DNA from: Pseudomonas chlororaphis
GTDB taxonomy: Bacteria; Pseudomonadota; Gammaproteobacteria; Pseudomonadales; Pseudomonadaceae
DNA length: 64,000 nt
Assembly: GCF_003731765.1 (NCBI RefSeq)
Contig: NZ_MOAL01000003.1
Span: 124,001 to 188,000, forward strand
Direction of reading: 5' to 3'
Shown: positions 6,903-15,029 of the stretch, piece by piece
Position numbering within the stretch: the stretch's first letter is position 1
Layout: the number at the start of each line of letters is the position of its first letter
Made by a program: the position numbers and the translations under genes
The notes under the pieces: model-generated
Databases searched by the model: none
The model's input: only the letters and a program-made list of their open reading frames with translations
Told to the model about the DNA's origin: nothing

Positions 6903-9275
6903 ATGAGCCCGTTGCACCTTGCCTCACCTCTTTCCCCTCGGCGGCTCAAGCGCCTGCCGCTGGCCCTGTTGCTGGCCGGCAGTGCCGGTTGGTCCCAGGC
7001 ATATGCCGCCGAGGTCGAAGCCCCGGCCGAGAGCCCGGCCCAGGCCGCGCCGGCCAAGAGCAAAGCGTCGGGCGGCCAGTTGGAAACCGTGACCGTCACC
7101 GCCCGCCGTCGCGAAGAAAGCGCCCAGAACGTACCGACCCCCATGAGCGTGATCGGTGGCCAGGCCCTGGAAAGCCAGCGGGTCTATCGCATCCAGGACC
7201 TGCAACAGCTGGTGCCCAGCGTCAACGTCGCCTACATGCATGCGCGCCAGTCCAGCGTGTCGATCCGCGGCCTGGGCAACAACCCGGCCAGCGACGGCCT
7301 GGAAGGCAGCGTCGGGCTGTACATCGACAACGTCTACCTGGGTCGCCCGGGCATGGCGGTGTTCGACCTGATGGACATCGAGCAACTGGAGGTGCTGCGC
7401 GGGCCCCAGGGCACCCTGTTCGGCAAGAACACCACCGCCGGGGTGATCAACATCAACACCCGGGCACCGAGCTTCACCCCGGAACGCAGCATCGAAACCT
7501 CGGTGGGCGAGGACGGCTACTTCCAGACCAAGGGCACCATTTCCGGGCCGTTGAACGATGAACTGGCGGGGCGTTTTTCGGCCTATCGCACCCGCAGCGA
7601 CGGCGACATCAAGAACGAATACAACGGTCACGACCTTAACGGCGGGTCGCGCCAGGGCTTTCGCGGGCAGTTGCTGTACAAGCCCAACGAGGACTTCAAC
7701 CTGCGCTGGATCGGCGACTACAACGAAGAGGACTCCAGCGCCGGCACCCGGGTGCTGTACAGCACCGGGCCGACCATCAACGGCGTCAACCGTTACGAAA
7801 CCCGGGCGGCAGCGGCCGGCGCAACCCTGGTCGACGGCTCCAAGCGCAAGGTCAACCTGGACAGCGACCAGCAGGTGACGGTGTTCCAGGGCGGCACTTC
7901 GCTGGAGGCCAACTGGACCCTGCCCAGCGACTTCACCCTGACCTCGGTCAGCTCCTACCGCTGGTGGAACTTCACCCCGCGCAACGACGATGGCCTGAAT
8001 GTGCCCGCCCTGCGTAACGGTGGCGTGTCGGTGGAGGATAAACAGTGGTTCCAGGAGTTCCGCCTGGCCTCGCCCAGCGGCGGCTTCTTCGACTACGTGC
8101 TGGGCGCCTACTACTTCGGTTCCGACCTGGACAACAAGGCCTTCAGTTACTACGGACCCCAGGCGGATGTATGGAACGGCACTCCTGCCGGCGCCCTGGC
8201 CAACGTCAGCAGTGTCGGCAACGGGCACATCAGCACCGACAGCTTCGCCCTGTTTGCCCAGGGCACCTGGCACCTCACCGAGCGCCTGGACTTCACCGCC
8301 GGGTTGCGCGGGACCTATGAAGAGAAGAGCGCCTGGGTCAGCCGTAACGCGCCGGTGGGTGGCGCTGCGGTGGCCGGTGCTGCCGCTGCCGTGCGCCAGG
8401 GTCGCGCCGGCGCCTACGACTCCGGTGACCTGAACCAATACAGCACCAGCCCTTCGGGGTTGTTGAACCTCAGCTATCGCTTTACCGATGACCTGCTGGG
8501 CTACGCCACCTTGTCCCACGGCGAGAAGTCCGGCGGGGTCAACCTCGCGGTGGGCACGGCGCCCACGGCAGGCGCCGACTCGCTGCTGGTCGGCACGGAG
8601 CGGGCCAACAATGCTGAGCTGGGCTTCAAGAGCACCCTGTGGGACCGGCGCCTGCAGCTCAACGCCAACCTGTTCTGGACCCAGGTCAACGGCTACCAGA
8701 CCAACGCCTATGACGACGCCAACCGCGTGCAGTACCTGACCAACGCTGGTTCGGTGCGCTCGCGCGGGGTGGAAGTGGAAAGCACCTTGGTGCCTCTGCG
8801 TGGGCTGACCCTCAACCTCAACGGCTCGTACAACGACGTGCGCTACCTGTCGTACAAGGACGCGCCGTGCCCGCCGGAAGTCAGCCTGCGGCCTGGGGCG
8901 CCGGCGTCTTGCGACCTCAGCGGCCACCAAGTGGTGGGGGCCTCGAAATGGATCGCCAACGCCAACGGCGAATACAAATGGAACCTGGATAACGGCCTCG
9001 AAGAATACGTCACCGCCAGCTACGCCTTCCGTTCCAAGGCGGTGGGCACCGTCGAGGATTCCGACTACGGGCAGATCCCCAGCTACGCCGTGGTCAACCT
9101 GTCCACCGGCTTGCGTGGCGACTACGAGCAAGGTCAGTGGGACGTCTCGCTGTGGCTGAAAAACGCCTTCGACAAGACCTACTACACCACCCTCTGGACC
9201 GGCTCCAACGGCGCCTACGAGGGCTTGCTGGGCACTCCACGGACCTTGGGCGTGACCGGCCGCTACGACTTCTAA
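6903..9275 (+). CDS. TonB-dependent outer-membrane receptor (sulfur locus)
   Basis: 790 residues. The Sec signal peptide ends near AYA-A at about residue 35. The plug starts at ETVTVTARRREES (about 62) and contains the conserved EVLRGPQGTLFGKNTTAG near residues 162-180; a 22-strand barrel follows and the chain ends in RYDF with the terminal Phe typical of outer-membrane proteins. AGGAG lies at 6891-6895. The family imports bulky or scarce ligands using TonB energy. No siderophore-synthesis gene is nearby; the neighbours (LysR, sulfatase, arylsulfotransferase, atsK) point to sulfate esters or another organosulfur ligand. It probably forms an operon with 9339. The substrate is inferred only. 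Confidence 0.88.
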   Translation: MSPLHLASPLSPRRLKRLPLALLLAGSAGWSQAYAAEVEAPAESPAQAAPAKSKASGGQLETVTVTARRREESAQNVPTPMSVIGGQALESQRVYRIQDLQQLVPSVNVAYMHARQSSVSIRGLGNNPASDGLEGSVGLYIDNVYLGRPGMAVFDLMDIEQLEVLRGPQGTLFGKNTTAGVININTRAPSFTPERSIETSVGEDGYFQTKGTISGPLNDELAGRFSAYRTRSDGDIKNEYNGHDLNGGSRQGFRGQLLYKPNEDFNLRWIGDYNEEDSSAGTRVLYSTGPTINGVNRYETRAAAAGATLVDGSKRKVNLDSDQQVTVFQGGTSLEANWTLPSDFTLTSVSSYRWWNFTPRNDDGLNVPALRNGGVSVEDKQWFQEFRLASPSGGFFDYVLGAYYFGSDLDNKAFSYYGPQADVWNGTPAGALANVSSVGNGHISTDSFALFAQGTWHLTERLDFTAGLRGTYEEKSAWVSRNAPVGGAAVAGAAAAVRQGRAGAYDSGDLNQYSTSPSGLLNLSYRFTDDLLGYATLSHGEKSGGVNLAVGTAPTAGADSLLVGTERANNAELGFKSTLWDRRLQLNANLFWTQVNGYQTNAYDDANRVQYLTNAGSVRSRGVEVESTLVPLRGLTLNLNGSYNDVRYLSYKDAPCPPEVSLRPGAPASCDLSGHQVVGASKWIANANGEYKWNLDNGLEEYVTASYAFRSKAVGTVEDSDYGQIPSYAVVNLSTGLRGDYEQGQWDVSLWLKNAFDKTYYTTLWTGSNGAYEGLLGTPRTLGVTGRYDF

Positions 9276-9291
9276 GACCGCTGCATGCTGC

Positions 9292-9314
9292 CCGCGCCGC
9301 GTTGTGCGGCGCGG
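9292..9314 (+). other. Strong intercistronic hairpin
   Basis: Perfect stem CCGCGCCGC / GCGGCGCGG of nine base pairs around GTTGT, placed between the receptor stop (9275) and the ribosome-binding site AGGAG (9327-9331) of the next gene. No T-tract follows, so it is more likely an mRNA stabiliser, processing site or partial attenuator than a terminator. Confidence 0.6.
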
Positions 9315-9338
9315 TTCGAACCGCACAGGAGTGACCCC

Positions 9339-10682
9339 ATGTTGCGCATCAAAACCGCTTTACCTTTGCTGTTGGGCGGCGCCGTGCTGGCCGCCAATGC
9401 CCTGGCGGCGCCCAGTGTCTACCCCACCGGCGTGACCCGTTACGACCCGGCCAAGGCCTATAACCAGTACGTGATTTTCAGTGGCGCCGACAAACAGACC
9501 CACCTCATCGACATGAACGGCAACGCGGTCAAGACCTGGCCGCAGTCGGGCTTTCCTTCGGCCATCATCGACCCGCAACTGGTGGGCGGTGAACGCGGCC
9601 GAGTGCTGTTGCAGCTCAAGGACAAAGACCCCGGCAAGCTCGGTTCGGCCGGCAACGGCCTGGGCAATCAGAGCGTCGGCGAGCTGGACTGGGACGGCCA
9701 GGTGGTCTGGCAGTGGGGCGACCAGGCGCCGGGCGGTGCTGCCCAGCAGCATCATGACCAGCGTCGCCTGAGCAACGGCAATACCCTGGTGCTGGCCAAC
9801 AAGGTGCACAAGGTGGCGGGCTTCAAGGTGCCTCAGGTGATCGATGATGTGATCTATGAGGTCAGCCCCGACGGCGCGGTGAAATGGCAATGGCTGGCGT
9901 CCGAGCACCTCAAGGAATTCGGCTTCACCGCAGCGCAGTTGAAGCTGGTGCACGCCAGCGACAACCCGGACTACCTGCACATCAACAACCTCAGCGTGGT
10001 GGGCCCCAACCGCTGGTTCGATGCCGGTGACCAACGCTTCGCCCCGGACAACCTGTTGATTGATTCACGCAACGCCAACTTCGTCGCCATCCTCGACAAA
10101 CACAGCGGCAAGGTGGTCTGGCGCCTGGGGCCGAACCTGCCGCCGATCAACCCGAAAACCGCCGGGCAACTGCCGCGCCCGGTGGACCAGTTTGTCGGTC
10201 AGCACGATGCCCATATCATCCCCGCCGGCTTGCCGGGCGCGGGCCACTTGCTGGTGTTCGATAACCAGGGTTCGGCCGGTTACCCCTCGGTGCCCTTGGG
10301 GCTGATCGCCGGTTCGCGGGTGCTGGAAATCGACCCGATCAAGAATGAAATCGTCTGGCAATACACCGCCGCCAACTCCAAGCAGCCGGGCTGGGCCTTT
10401 TACAGTTCGTTCATCAGCAGCGCGCGGCGTTTGCCCAATGGCAACACCTTGATTGACGAGGGCATGAACGGGCGCTTCTTCCAGGTCACCCAGGGGGGTG
10501 ACATTGTCTGGGAATACGTCAGCCCTTACCTGGGCAAGGCCCCGGGCAGCGACGCCATCAGCAACTGGGTGTACCGCGCCTTGCCGGTGAGTTACGACTG
10601 GGTGCCCAAAGGCACGCCGCGCTCCGAAACCGCGGTGCTCGCCCCGTCGCAAAGCCTGCAACCCACCAACGCCAGCCGTTGA
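9339..10682 (+). CDS. Periplasmic arylsulfotransferase-family (ASST) protein
   Basis: 447 residues with a Sec signal peptide ending near ALA-A (residues 21-24). The body shows beta-propeller repeats typical of the ASST/AssT superfamily: HLIDMNGNAVKTW, QQHHDQRRLSNGNTLVLAN near 135, DYLHINNLSVV near 210, QHDAHIIPAG near 288 and RRLPNGNTLIDEG near 365. Family members move sulfate between phenolic compounds, using a catalytic histidine; several His residues sit in the expected propeller loops, but I cannot say which is catalytic. The ATG at 9339 has AGGAG eight bases upstream. Placement behind a TonB receptor suggests it handles imported aryl or alkyl sulfate in the periplasm. No DsbA-type partner gene is adjacent. 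Confidence 0.75.
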   Translation: MLRIKTALPLLLGGAVLAANALAAPSVYPTGVTRYDPAKAYNQYVIFSGADKQTHLIDMNGNAVKTWPQSGFPSAIIDPQLVGGERGRVLLQLKDKDPGKLGSAGNGLGNQSVGELDWDGQVVWQWGDQAPGGAAQQHHDQRRLSNGNTLVLANKVHKVAGFKVPQVIDDVIYEVSPDGAVKWQWLASEHLKEFGFTAAQLKLVHASDNPDYLHINNLSVVGPNRWFDAGDQRFAPDNLLIDSRNANFVAILDKHSGKVVWRLGPNLPPINPKTAGQLPRPVDQFVGQHDAHIIPAGLPGAGHLLVFDNQGSAGYPSVPLGLIAGSRVLEIDPIKNEIVWQYTAANSKQPGWAFYSSFISSARRLPNGNTLIDEGMNGRFFQVTQGGDIVWEYVSPYLGKAPGSDAISNWVYRALPVSYDWVPKGTPRSETAVLAPSQSLQPTNASR

Positions 10683-10718
10683 TCCCGAGGGCTGCGGTGC
10701 GGCCTGCGGGCCTGGTCC

Positions 10719-11045
10719 CTAGAAGTAAAAGAACAGCCCGGTGTTGTACGCCAGGGCTGTTCGATTCAACTGCACCCACTGCTGACCCAGCGCGGCCTCG
10801 CCCACGATTGGCGAGACGGTCGCCAGGGCCAGGCTCAGCGCCGCCTGCCCTTGAATCGCGGCGTCTTCGTAGTCGTCGATCAGAATCCCCAGGGCCTGGT
10901 TCAGGGCGCTGAACACCCCACTGTCGCAGAGCGCGGCATAGTCCTGGGCAGACAGTTTCCACTCCAACAGATCCCCGGGCAGGCACTGGTCCAGATCGAG
11001 GCGCTGCATGGCTTCGGCGGTGGTGGGTACGACGATGCATTTCAT
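10719..11045 (-). CDS. Hypothetical protein, member of an orphan immunity-like cluster
   Basis: 108 residues, acidic, no signal peptide or membrane segment; starts MKCIVVPTTAEAM and ends GLFFYF. I do not recognise the family. It has the size and composition of immunity or partner proteins found beside polymorphic toxins and is the last of three minus-strand genes that begin with a SUKH-family gene at 11875. It sits 54 bases downstream of the second gene. It converges on the arylsulfotransferase gene with only 36 bases between. No toxin gene is adjacent. Confidence 0.55.
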   Translation of the reverse strand: MKCIVVPTTAEAMQRLDLDQCLPGDLLEWKLSAQDYAALCDSGVFSALNQALGILIDDYEDAAIQGQAALSLALATVSPIVGEAALGQQWVQLNRTALAYNTGLFFYF

Positions 11046-11099
11046 CGGGGCAAGCCTTGTGGGGAGCGCAGCGTTCGCTCAGTGATCAACGTTCGGTGC

Positions 11100-11450
11100 T
11101 CAATGCTCAAGCATGTAGCGCTCGATGCGTGCGATGTACTCGGCTTTGCTGCGGGTCCTGAATTCCTCCAGGAACACCTCCGAATGCTGGATCGGTTGCT
11201 GATGCTTGTCGTAGCGGAGGGTCAGGAACTCGACGACGAATTCACCCTCGGGGTCGCCTTCGGGTTCGACCCGGGAATCGAAGCAGTAACCGGTGCTGCG
11301 GCGGCAGCCTCCCAGCAACACCGAGCTGCTGAACCAGTGGGCGGTGTCGGGCGTCAGCTCCACGTCAAACAGGTTGTTGAGGGTGATGGTCCAGCCGCTG
11401 GGCACGCGCAGGGCTTGCAGCGAGTACTGGAGTGGGGGGCGTTTTCTCAT
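11100..11450 (-). CDS. Hypothetical protein, immunity-like
   Basis: 116 residues starting MRKRPPLQYS. The start at 11450 overlaps the stop of the SUKH gene by ATGA, so the two are translationally coupled. The sequence has a beta-rich first half (WTITLNNLFDVEL, WFSSSVLLGGC) and a charged helical end (FLEEFRTRSKAEYIARIERYM). I do not recognise the family. An imprecise longer frame to 11729 exists but covers the SUKH gene in another frame and is not credible. Coupling to a SUKH gene suggests an immunity or toxin-neutralising role, by inference only. Confidence 0.55.
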   Translation of the reverse strand: MRKRPPLQYSLQALRVPSGWTITLNNLFDVELTPDTAHWFSSSVLLGGCRRSTGYCFDSRVEPEGDPEGEFVVEFLTLRYDKHQQPIQHSEVFLEEFRTRSKAEYIARIERYMLEH

Positions 11451-11875
11451 GGGCGCCATTGCTCGACAAATTGCTGGAAGTCGGCGGCCACCGGGTAGGT
11501 GTGTCCGCTGTCGGGAGCAAACAGCGCCACGGTGATGGCGGCGCCAGTGGTGTTCAGGCACACCAGTTGATCGCCGGCGTCTCGGGCGATGGGGATCAGG
11601 CCTGGCGCCAGCCCCGCTATGCGCTGGCCGGTGGCGTACCACAGCAACGAATAGGGCTCGGCCTGCGCGGTGAATTTGAAGAACTCGCTGATGCAGGTTT
11701 GCTGGCCGCCGTAGTCGAAGGTCGACCACTCCGGCGACGCTTCGTCGGCGTAGCTGACCAGGTCCAGGTACAGCGGCGGCAGGTTCACGCCGAGGTGTTG
11801 CTGCACCAGGGCAATGACCGCCTCATCCACCGATGAGCCCGCTTCGATCCCCCAGGTTTTCCAGTCCATGGTCAT
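11447..11875 (-). CDS. SMI1/KNR4 (SUKH) family protein
   Basis: 142 residues. The SUKH fold is indicated by the N-terminal helix pair (VIALVQQHLGVNLPPLYLDLVSYAD), the central FDYGGQQTCISEFFKF strand-helix, and LIPIARDAGDQLVCLN, the family's usual core. SUKH proteins mostly neutralise nuclease or deaminase toxins of contact-dependent or type VI systems. I chose the ATG at 11875 because AAGGCGGGG lies eight bases before it; the GTG at 11908 has no ribosome-binding site. It leads a three-gene minus-strand cluster, overlapping the next gene by four bases. No toxin, rhs or vgrG gene is in the window, so it appears orphan. Confidence 0.75.
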   Translation of the reverse strand: MTMDWKTWGIEAGSSVDEAVIALVQQHLGVNLPPLYLDLVSYADEASPEWSTFDYGGQQTCISEFFKFTAQAEPYSLLWYATGQRIAGLAPGLIPIARDAGDQLVCLNTTGAAITVALFAPDSGHTYPVAADFQQFVEQWRP

Positions 11876-12009
11876 TGCCGGCACCCCGCCTTTGAATTCG
11901 TCTGCCACGCGCCCGATCCTGCTGGACCGGGCGTTCGTTGGGCGCGAATTGTAGGCGTGATGACGGTCGCTGTGTAAGCCCGGTGACGGGCATCAGCGAC
12001 CTCGCGGGC

Positions 12010-13230
12010 TTAGCGGCCGGCTTCCAGCGCCGGCCCGGGCGTGGCCGCCTCGGGGGCGTGGCGATAGCTGGCCGGGCTGAACACCCGCGTCAGCACCAGC
12101 ATGCTCAACACGATGACCGTCAACACCCACCAGGCGCTGACGAAGCTGCCGGTGAGTTCGCGCAGCCAGCCGCTCATCCATGGCGACACGGCATTGATCA
12201 AAAAACCCACGCCCTGGACAAAGGCCGCCAGTTGCCCGGCTTGGCGTGGATCGCGGCGATGGTCGAGGGTCAGGATCAGGCTCAGGGCAAAGCAGGCGCC
12301 CAGGCCGAAGCCGATCAGCGCCACCCACAGATGCGGCGCTTGCAGCGGCCACAGCACCAGACCGCTGAACCCCAGGGCCTGGGCGCCCAGGCTGATGCTC
12401 AGCAGCGGGCGGCGATCAATGCTGCGTTGGGCCAGGGCTGGCATCAGCAAGGCAGCAATGACCTGGAAGATGGTCATGAAGGCCAGCAGCGAACCGCTCT
12501 GGGTCGCACTCCAGCCCAGTTGCAGGTAGTAGGCCGGCAGCCAGGCCACCATGCTCATGTAGCCGCAATTGACCAGGCCGAAATACAGCGCCAGCAACCA
12601 GGCTCGACGATTGCCCCAGAGCCGGGCCGCCGGGGCGCTGCCGGTGTGCCTGGGGCCAGCAGCCAGGGGCATGCCCCACCAGAGCAGCAACGCCGCCAGG
12701 GCCGGCAGCAGCCAGATACCCAGGCCCGCTTGCCAGTGGTCGAAGTGCTGGGCGACCACTGGGCTGATCAGCGCCGCCAGGCCACCGCCGCCCATCAAGG
12801 CGGCCGAGTAGACCCCCATGGCCAGCGCCACCCGCTGCTGGAACTGACGCTTGATCAGCGCCGGCACCAAGGCCTGGATCAACGCCACCCCGGCACCGCC
12901 CAGCAGCGCCGTGGCCAGCAACAGGGCGGCGGCCTGGCCCACCAACAGCCGGGCCAGGCATGCCAGGAGAATCAGCAGCAGGCCCAGGGCCACGCCGCGA
13001 CGTTCCCCCAGGCGCGCTTCCAGGCGCACGCCCAGCAACGCCACCAGGCCCATGCAGATCACCGGCAGGCTGGTGAGCCAGGCGCTGCTCTGGAAGCTCA
13101 TGCCGGTGGCGCCGCGAATGTCATTGAGCAGCGGGCTGATGGAGCTGAGGATCGGTCGCAGGTTCAAGCCCAGGGCCAGCAGCAGGGCCCAGCCGCCAAG
13201 CCCGGTCAGGGAAGGTTTAGCCTGGCTCAT
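12010..13230 (-). CDS. MFS transporter, CynX/NimT (cyanate permease) family
   Basis: 406 residues with about 12 hydrophobic helices. The N-terminus GLNLRPILSSISPLLNDI and the loop RLEARLGERRGVALG fit the CynX/NimT branch of the major facilitator superfamily, whose members move cyanate, nitroimidazoles or other small anions, or act in efflux. The start overlaps the end of the deaminase gene at 13217 by 14 bases, so the two are one transcription unit. With a nucleoside/cytosine-type deaminase as partner, a nucleobase-like or small nitrogenous substrate is possible. The real substrate is unknown. Confidence 0.8.
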   Translation of the reverse strand: MSQAKPSLTGLGGWALLLALGLNLRPILSSISPLLNDIRGATGMSFQSSAWLTSLPVICMGLVALLGVRLEARLGERRGVALGLLLILLACLARLLVGQAAALLLATALLGGAGVALIQALVPALIKRQFQQRVALAMGVYSAALMGGGGLAALISPVVAQHFDHWQAGLGIWLLPALAALLLWWGMPLAAGPRHTGSAPAARLWGNRRAWLLALYFGLVNCGYMSMVAWLPAYYLQLGWSATQSGSLLAFMTIFQVIAALLMPALAQRSIDRRPLLSISLGAQALGFSGLVLWPLQAPHLWVALIGFGLGACFALSLILTLDHRRDPRQAGQLAAFVQGVGFLINAVSPWMSGWLRELTGSFVSAWWVLTVIVLSMLVLTRVFSPASYRHAPEAATPGPALEAGR

Positions 13231-13684
13231 GCTGCACCTGCCAGGCCTGGTAGAGGGTTGCCATCGCCGCGTGCGGCAGATGCTCCACGGGCAATTGCCG
13301 GGCCTCCGGCGCCAGACTCAATTGTTGGTAGATCCCTGCGGTGGACAGGCCAAACCCTTCAGCCAGTCGATTGTCGGCGGCGAACACGGCCCGCGATACG
13401 CCGCTCAGGTACATGGCGCTCAAACACATGGGGCAGGGCTGGCCGCTGGCGTAGATCACGCAGCCCTCCAGGCGTGGGCCCAACTGGCGACTGGCACTGC
13501 GGATCGCCAGCATCTCGGCGTGGGCGGTGGGGTCCTGGGTCAGGTGGATTTCATTCACCGTCTCGGCCAGCACCTGGCCTTGGCGAACCAGCACCGCGCC
13601 AAATGGCCGGCCGCCCCGGGCGACATTGTCCCTGGCCAGGTCCACGGCTCGCTGCAGGTAGTGTTGATCGTCATGCAGGGTCAT
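13217..13684 (-). CDS. Cytidine/deoxycytidylate-type nucleoside deaminase (guanine deaminase-like)
   Basis: 155 residues, CDA fold. The zinc site is complete: HAEMLAIRSA (His and catalytic Glu) and PCPMCLSAMYL (two Cys). Length and spacing match the free-base deaminase group that includes bacterial GuaD and yeast-type cytosine deaminases rather than TadA, which Pseudomonas encodes elsewhere. It begins at an ATG at 13684, is first in an operon with the MFS gene, and is divergent from the LysR gene at 13872, its likely regulator. The substrate (guanine, cytosine, or another aminated heterocycle) cannot be told from the sequence. Confidence 0.8.
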   Translation of the reverse strand: MTLHDDQHYLQRAVDLARDNVARGGRPFGAVLVRQGQVLAETVNEIHLTQDPTAHAEMLAIRSASRQLGPRLEGCVIYASGQPCPMCLSAMYLSGVSRAVFAADNRLAEGFGLSTAGIYQQLSLAPEARQLPVEHLPHAAMATLYQAWQVQHEPG

Positions 13685-13871
13685 GTGTTCTCCGTTTCAG
13701 TGGGCTCCAGCGTCGCGCGATCGCCGTCTGGCGGCGTCTGTTGCGAAGCCCTGGCAGCCCGGCCGCCGGCAGGCTGTGCCTGGGAATAGGGGCCGAGTAT
13801 GGTGAAGCGCTAAAGTATTCTGAAATTAAATATAAGCATGCCAAGCAGTGGCATCTGTAATGGTGAAACCC

Positions 13872-14726
13872 ATGCTGGATCCCGTGTTGTTACGCACCTT
13901 TGTGGCGGTCGCCGATTGCCAGAATTTCACCCGCGCCGCCGAGCGCCTGAACCTCACCCAGTCCACTGTCAGTCAGCAAGTACGCCGGCTGGAGCAGAAC
14001 CTGGGCTGCCCGTTGCTGGACCGTGATCAGCGGCGGGTGGTGGCCACGACCGAAGGCGAGCGCCTGCTGGCTTATGCCCGACGCATCCTGGCGCTGCACG
14101 CCGAAGCCAGTGATGTGCTGAGTAACCAGCAAAGCGATGGCGTGCTGCGCCTGGGGGTGCCGGAGGATTTTGCCGCCGAGCGCCTGATGCCCCTGCTTTC
14201 GCGCTTTGGCCAGGAACACCCCGGGGTGCGCCTGGAGGTCACCAGTGGCCTGGGCCCGGAGTTGCTGCGCGGGTATCGCCGAGGCGATTTCGACCTGTTG
14301 CTGGTCAAGCAGATGGGCCACAGCGACGACTGCCTGGTGTCCTGGCCCGAGCCGTTGTGCTGGGTCGACAGCCGTGGCAATCCGGCGTTTGCTCGTGACC
14401 CCTTGCCCTTGGTGGCGTTTCCCGTCGGCGGCTTGTACCGCCAGGAGATGCTGCAGCACCTGGAGGCCGGCGGCTGGCGTTGGCGCATCGGCTATTCCAG
14501 CGCCAGCCTGGCCAGCGTCTGCTCGGCGGTAGCGGCGGGACTGGGCATCAGCCTGCTGCCGGTGCGGGTGGTCACGGCGGAACATCGGGTACTGGGCGCC
14601 GACAGTGGCTTGCCGGACATCCAGGGCGTGCGCCTGGCGCTGTATGCCGCCGCGGGCTTGAGCCAGGCCGGCAAGGCATTGCAAGAGCAGTTGCGGGTGC
14701 TGGGAGCCACGGGCGCATCGAGGTAA
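13872..14726 (+). CDS. LysR-family transcriptional regulator
   Basis: 284 residues. Winged HTH: MLDPVLLRTFVAVADCQNFTRAA, then STVSQQVRRLEQNLG; effector domain from about residue 85 (GVLRLGVPEDFAAERL). Starts at 13860 (ATG) and 13848 (GTG) are also in frame; 13872 gives the customary LysR N-terminus, but none has a strong ribosome-binding site. It is divergent from the deaminase/MFS operon with 187 bases between, which suggests control of that operon. It is not close to the two sulfur-locus LysR proteins at 1197 and 5803. Confidence 0.85.
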   Translation: MLDPVLLRTFVAVADCQNFTRAAERLNLTQSTVSQQVRRLEQNLGCPLLDRDQRRVVATTEGERLLAYARRILALHAEASDVLSNQQSDGVLRLGVPEDFAAERLMPLLSRFGQEHPGVRLEVTSGLGPELLRGYRRGDFDLLLVKQMGHSDDCLVSWPEPLCWVDSRGNPAFARDPLPLVAFPVGGLYRQEMLQHLEAGGWRWRIGYSSASLASVCSAVAAGLGISLLPVRVVTAEHRVLGADSGLPDIQGVRLALYAAAGLSQAGKALQEQLRVLGATGASR

Positions 14727-15029
14727 GAGGCGCAACGGCCTGGGGCAGGGCTCTGGGCCGGCACCCGCAGGCGGTTTTCTGATGCCTTGCGGGAATACTT
14801 TTAATGCGCGCAAAGCATCGGTTTTTTGTGCCTGCTCTGGAGCCCTTGATCCACGGGGCTTTGCCCGATTCGTTGAGTTCAAATATTCCATTTCGATCTA
14901 TATGCAGCCTTAAAGATTACTTTAAGGGATAAGCCTGTGGCGTCGATCATTCACTCCGCGACAGCGTTACGCGGGGGGTGTCAGGCGCCGCTGTCGGGTT
15001 ATTCGCAAAAGACCGTAGGGAGTTAATCA
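14727..15029. other. Intergenic region before tonB
   Basis: 303 bases between a LysR gene and tonB. The first 60 bases are GC-rich with no clear terminator. From about 14795 the sequence becomes AT-rich, and 14916-14933 holds a motif shared with other sulfur promoters. AGGGAG at 15017-15022 serves tonB. I see no gene. Confidence 0.5.
14916..14933 (+). promoter_or_regulatory. Putative sulfur-regulon site before tonB
   Basis: ATTACTTTAAGGGATAAG differs at only four positions from the site before the TonB receptor (6851-6868). Sharing this element would place tonB-exbB-exbD under the same control as that receptor. Confidence 0.4.

Noticed and set aside
6924..9326. 800-residue minus-strand ORF
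   Set aside because: Shadow of the TonB-receptor gene; no recognisable domain.
11938..13860. 640-residue plus-strand Gln/Arg-rich ORF
   Set aside because: Antisense to the MFS and deaminase genes; low-complexity composition and no domain.
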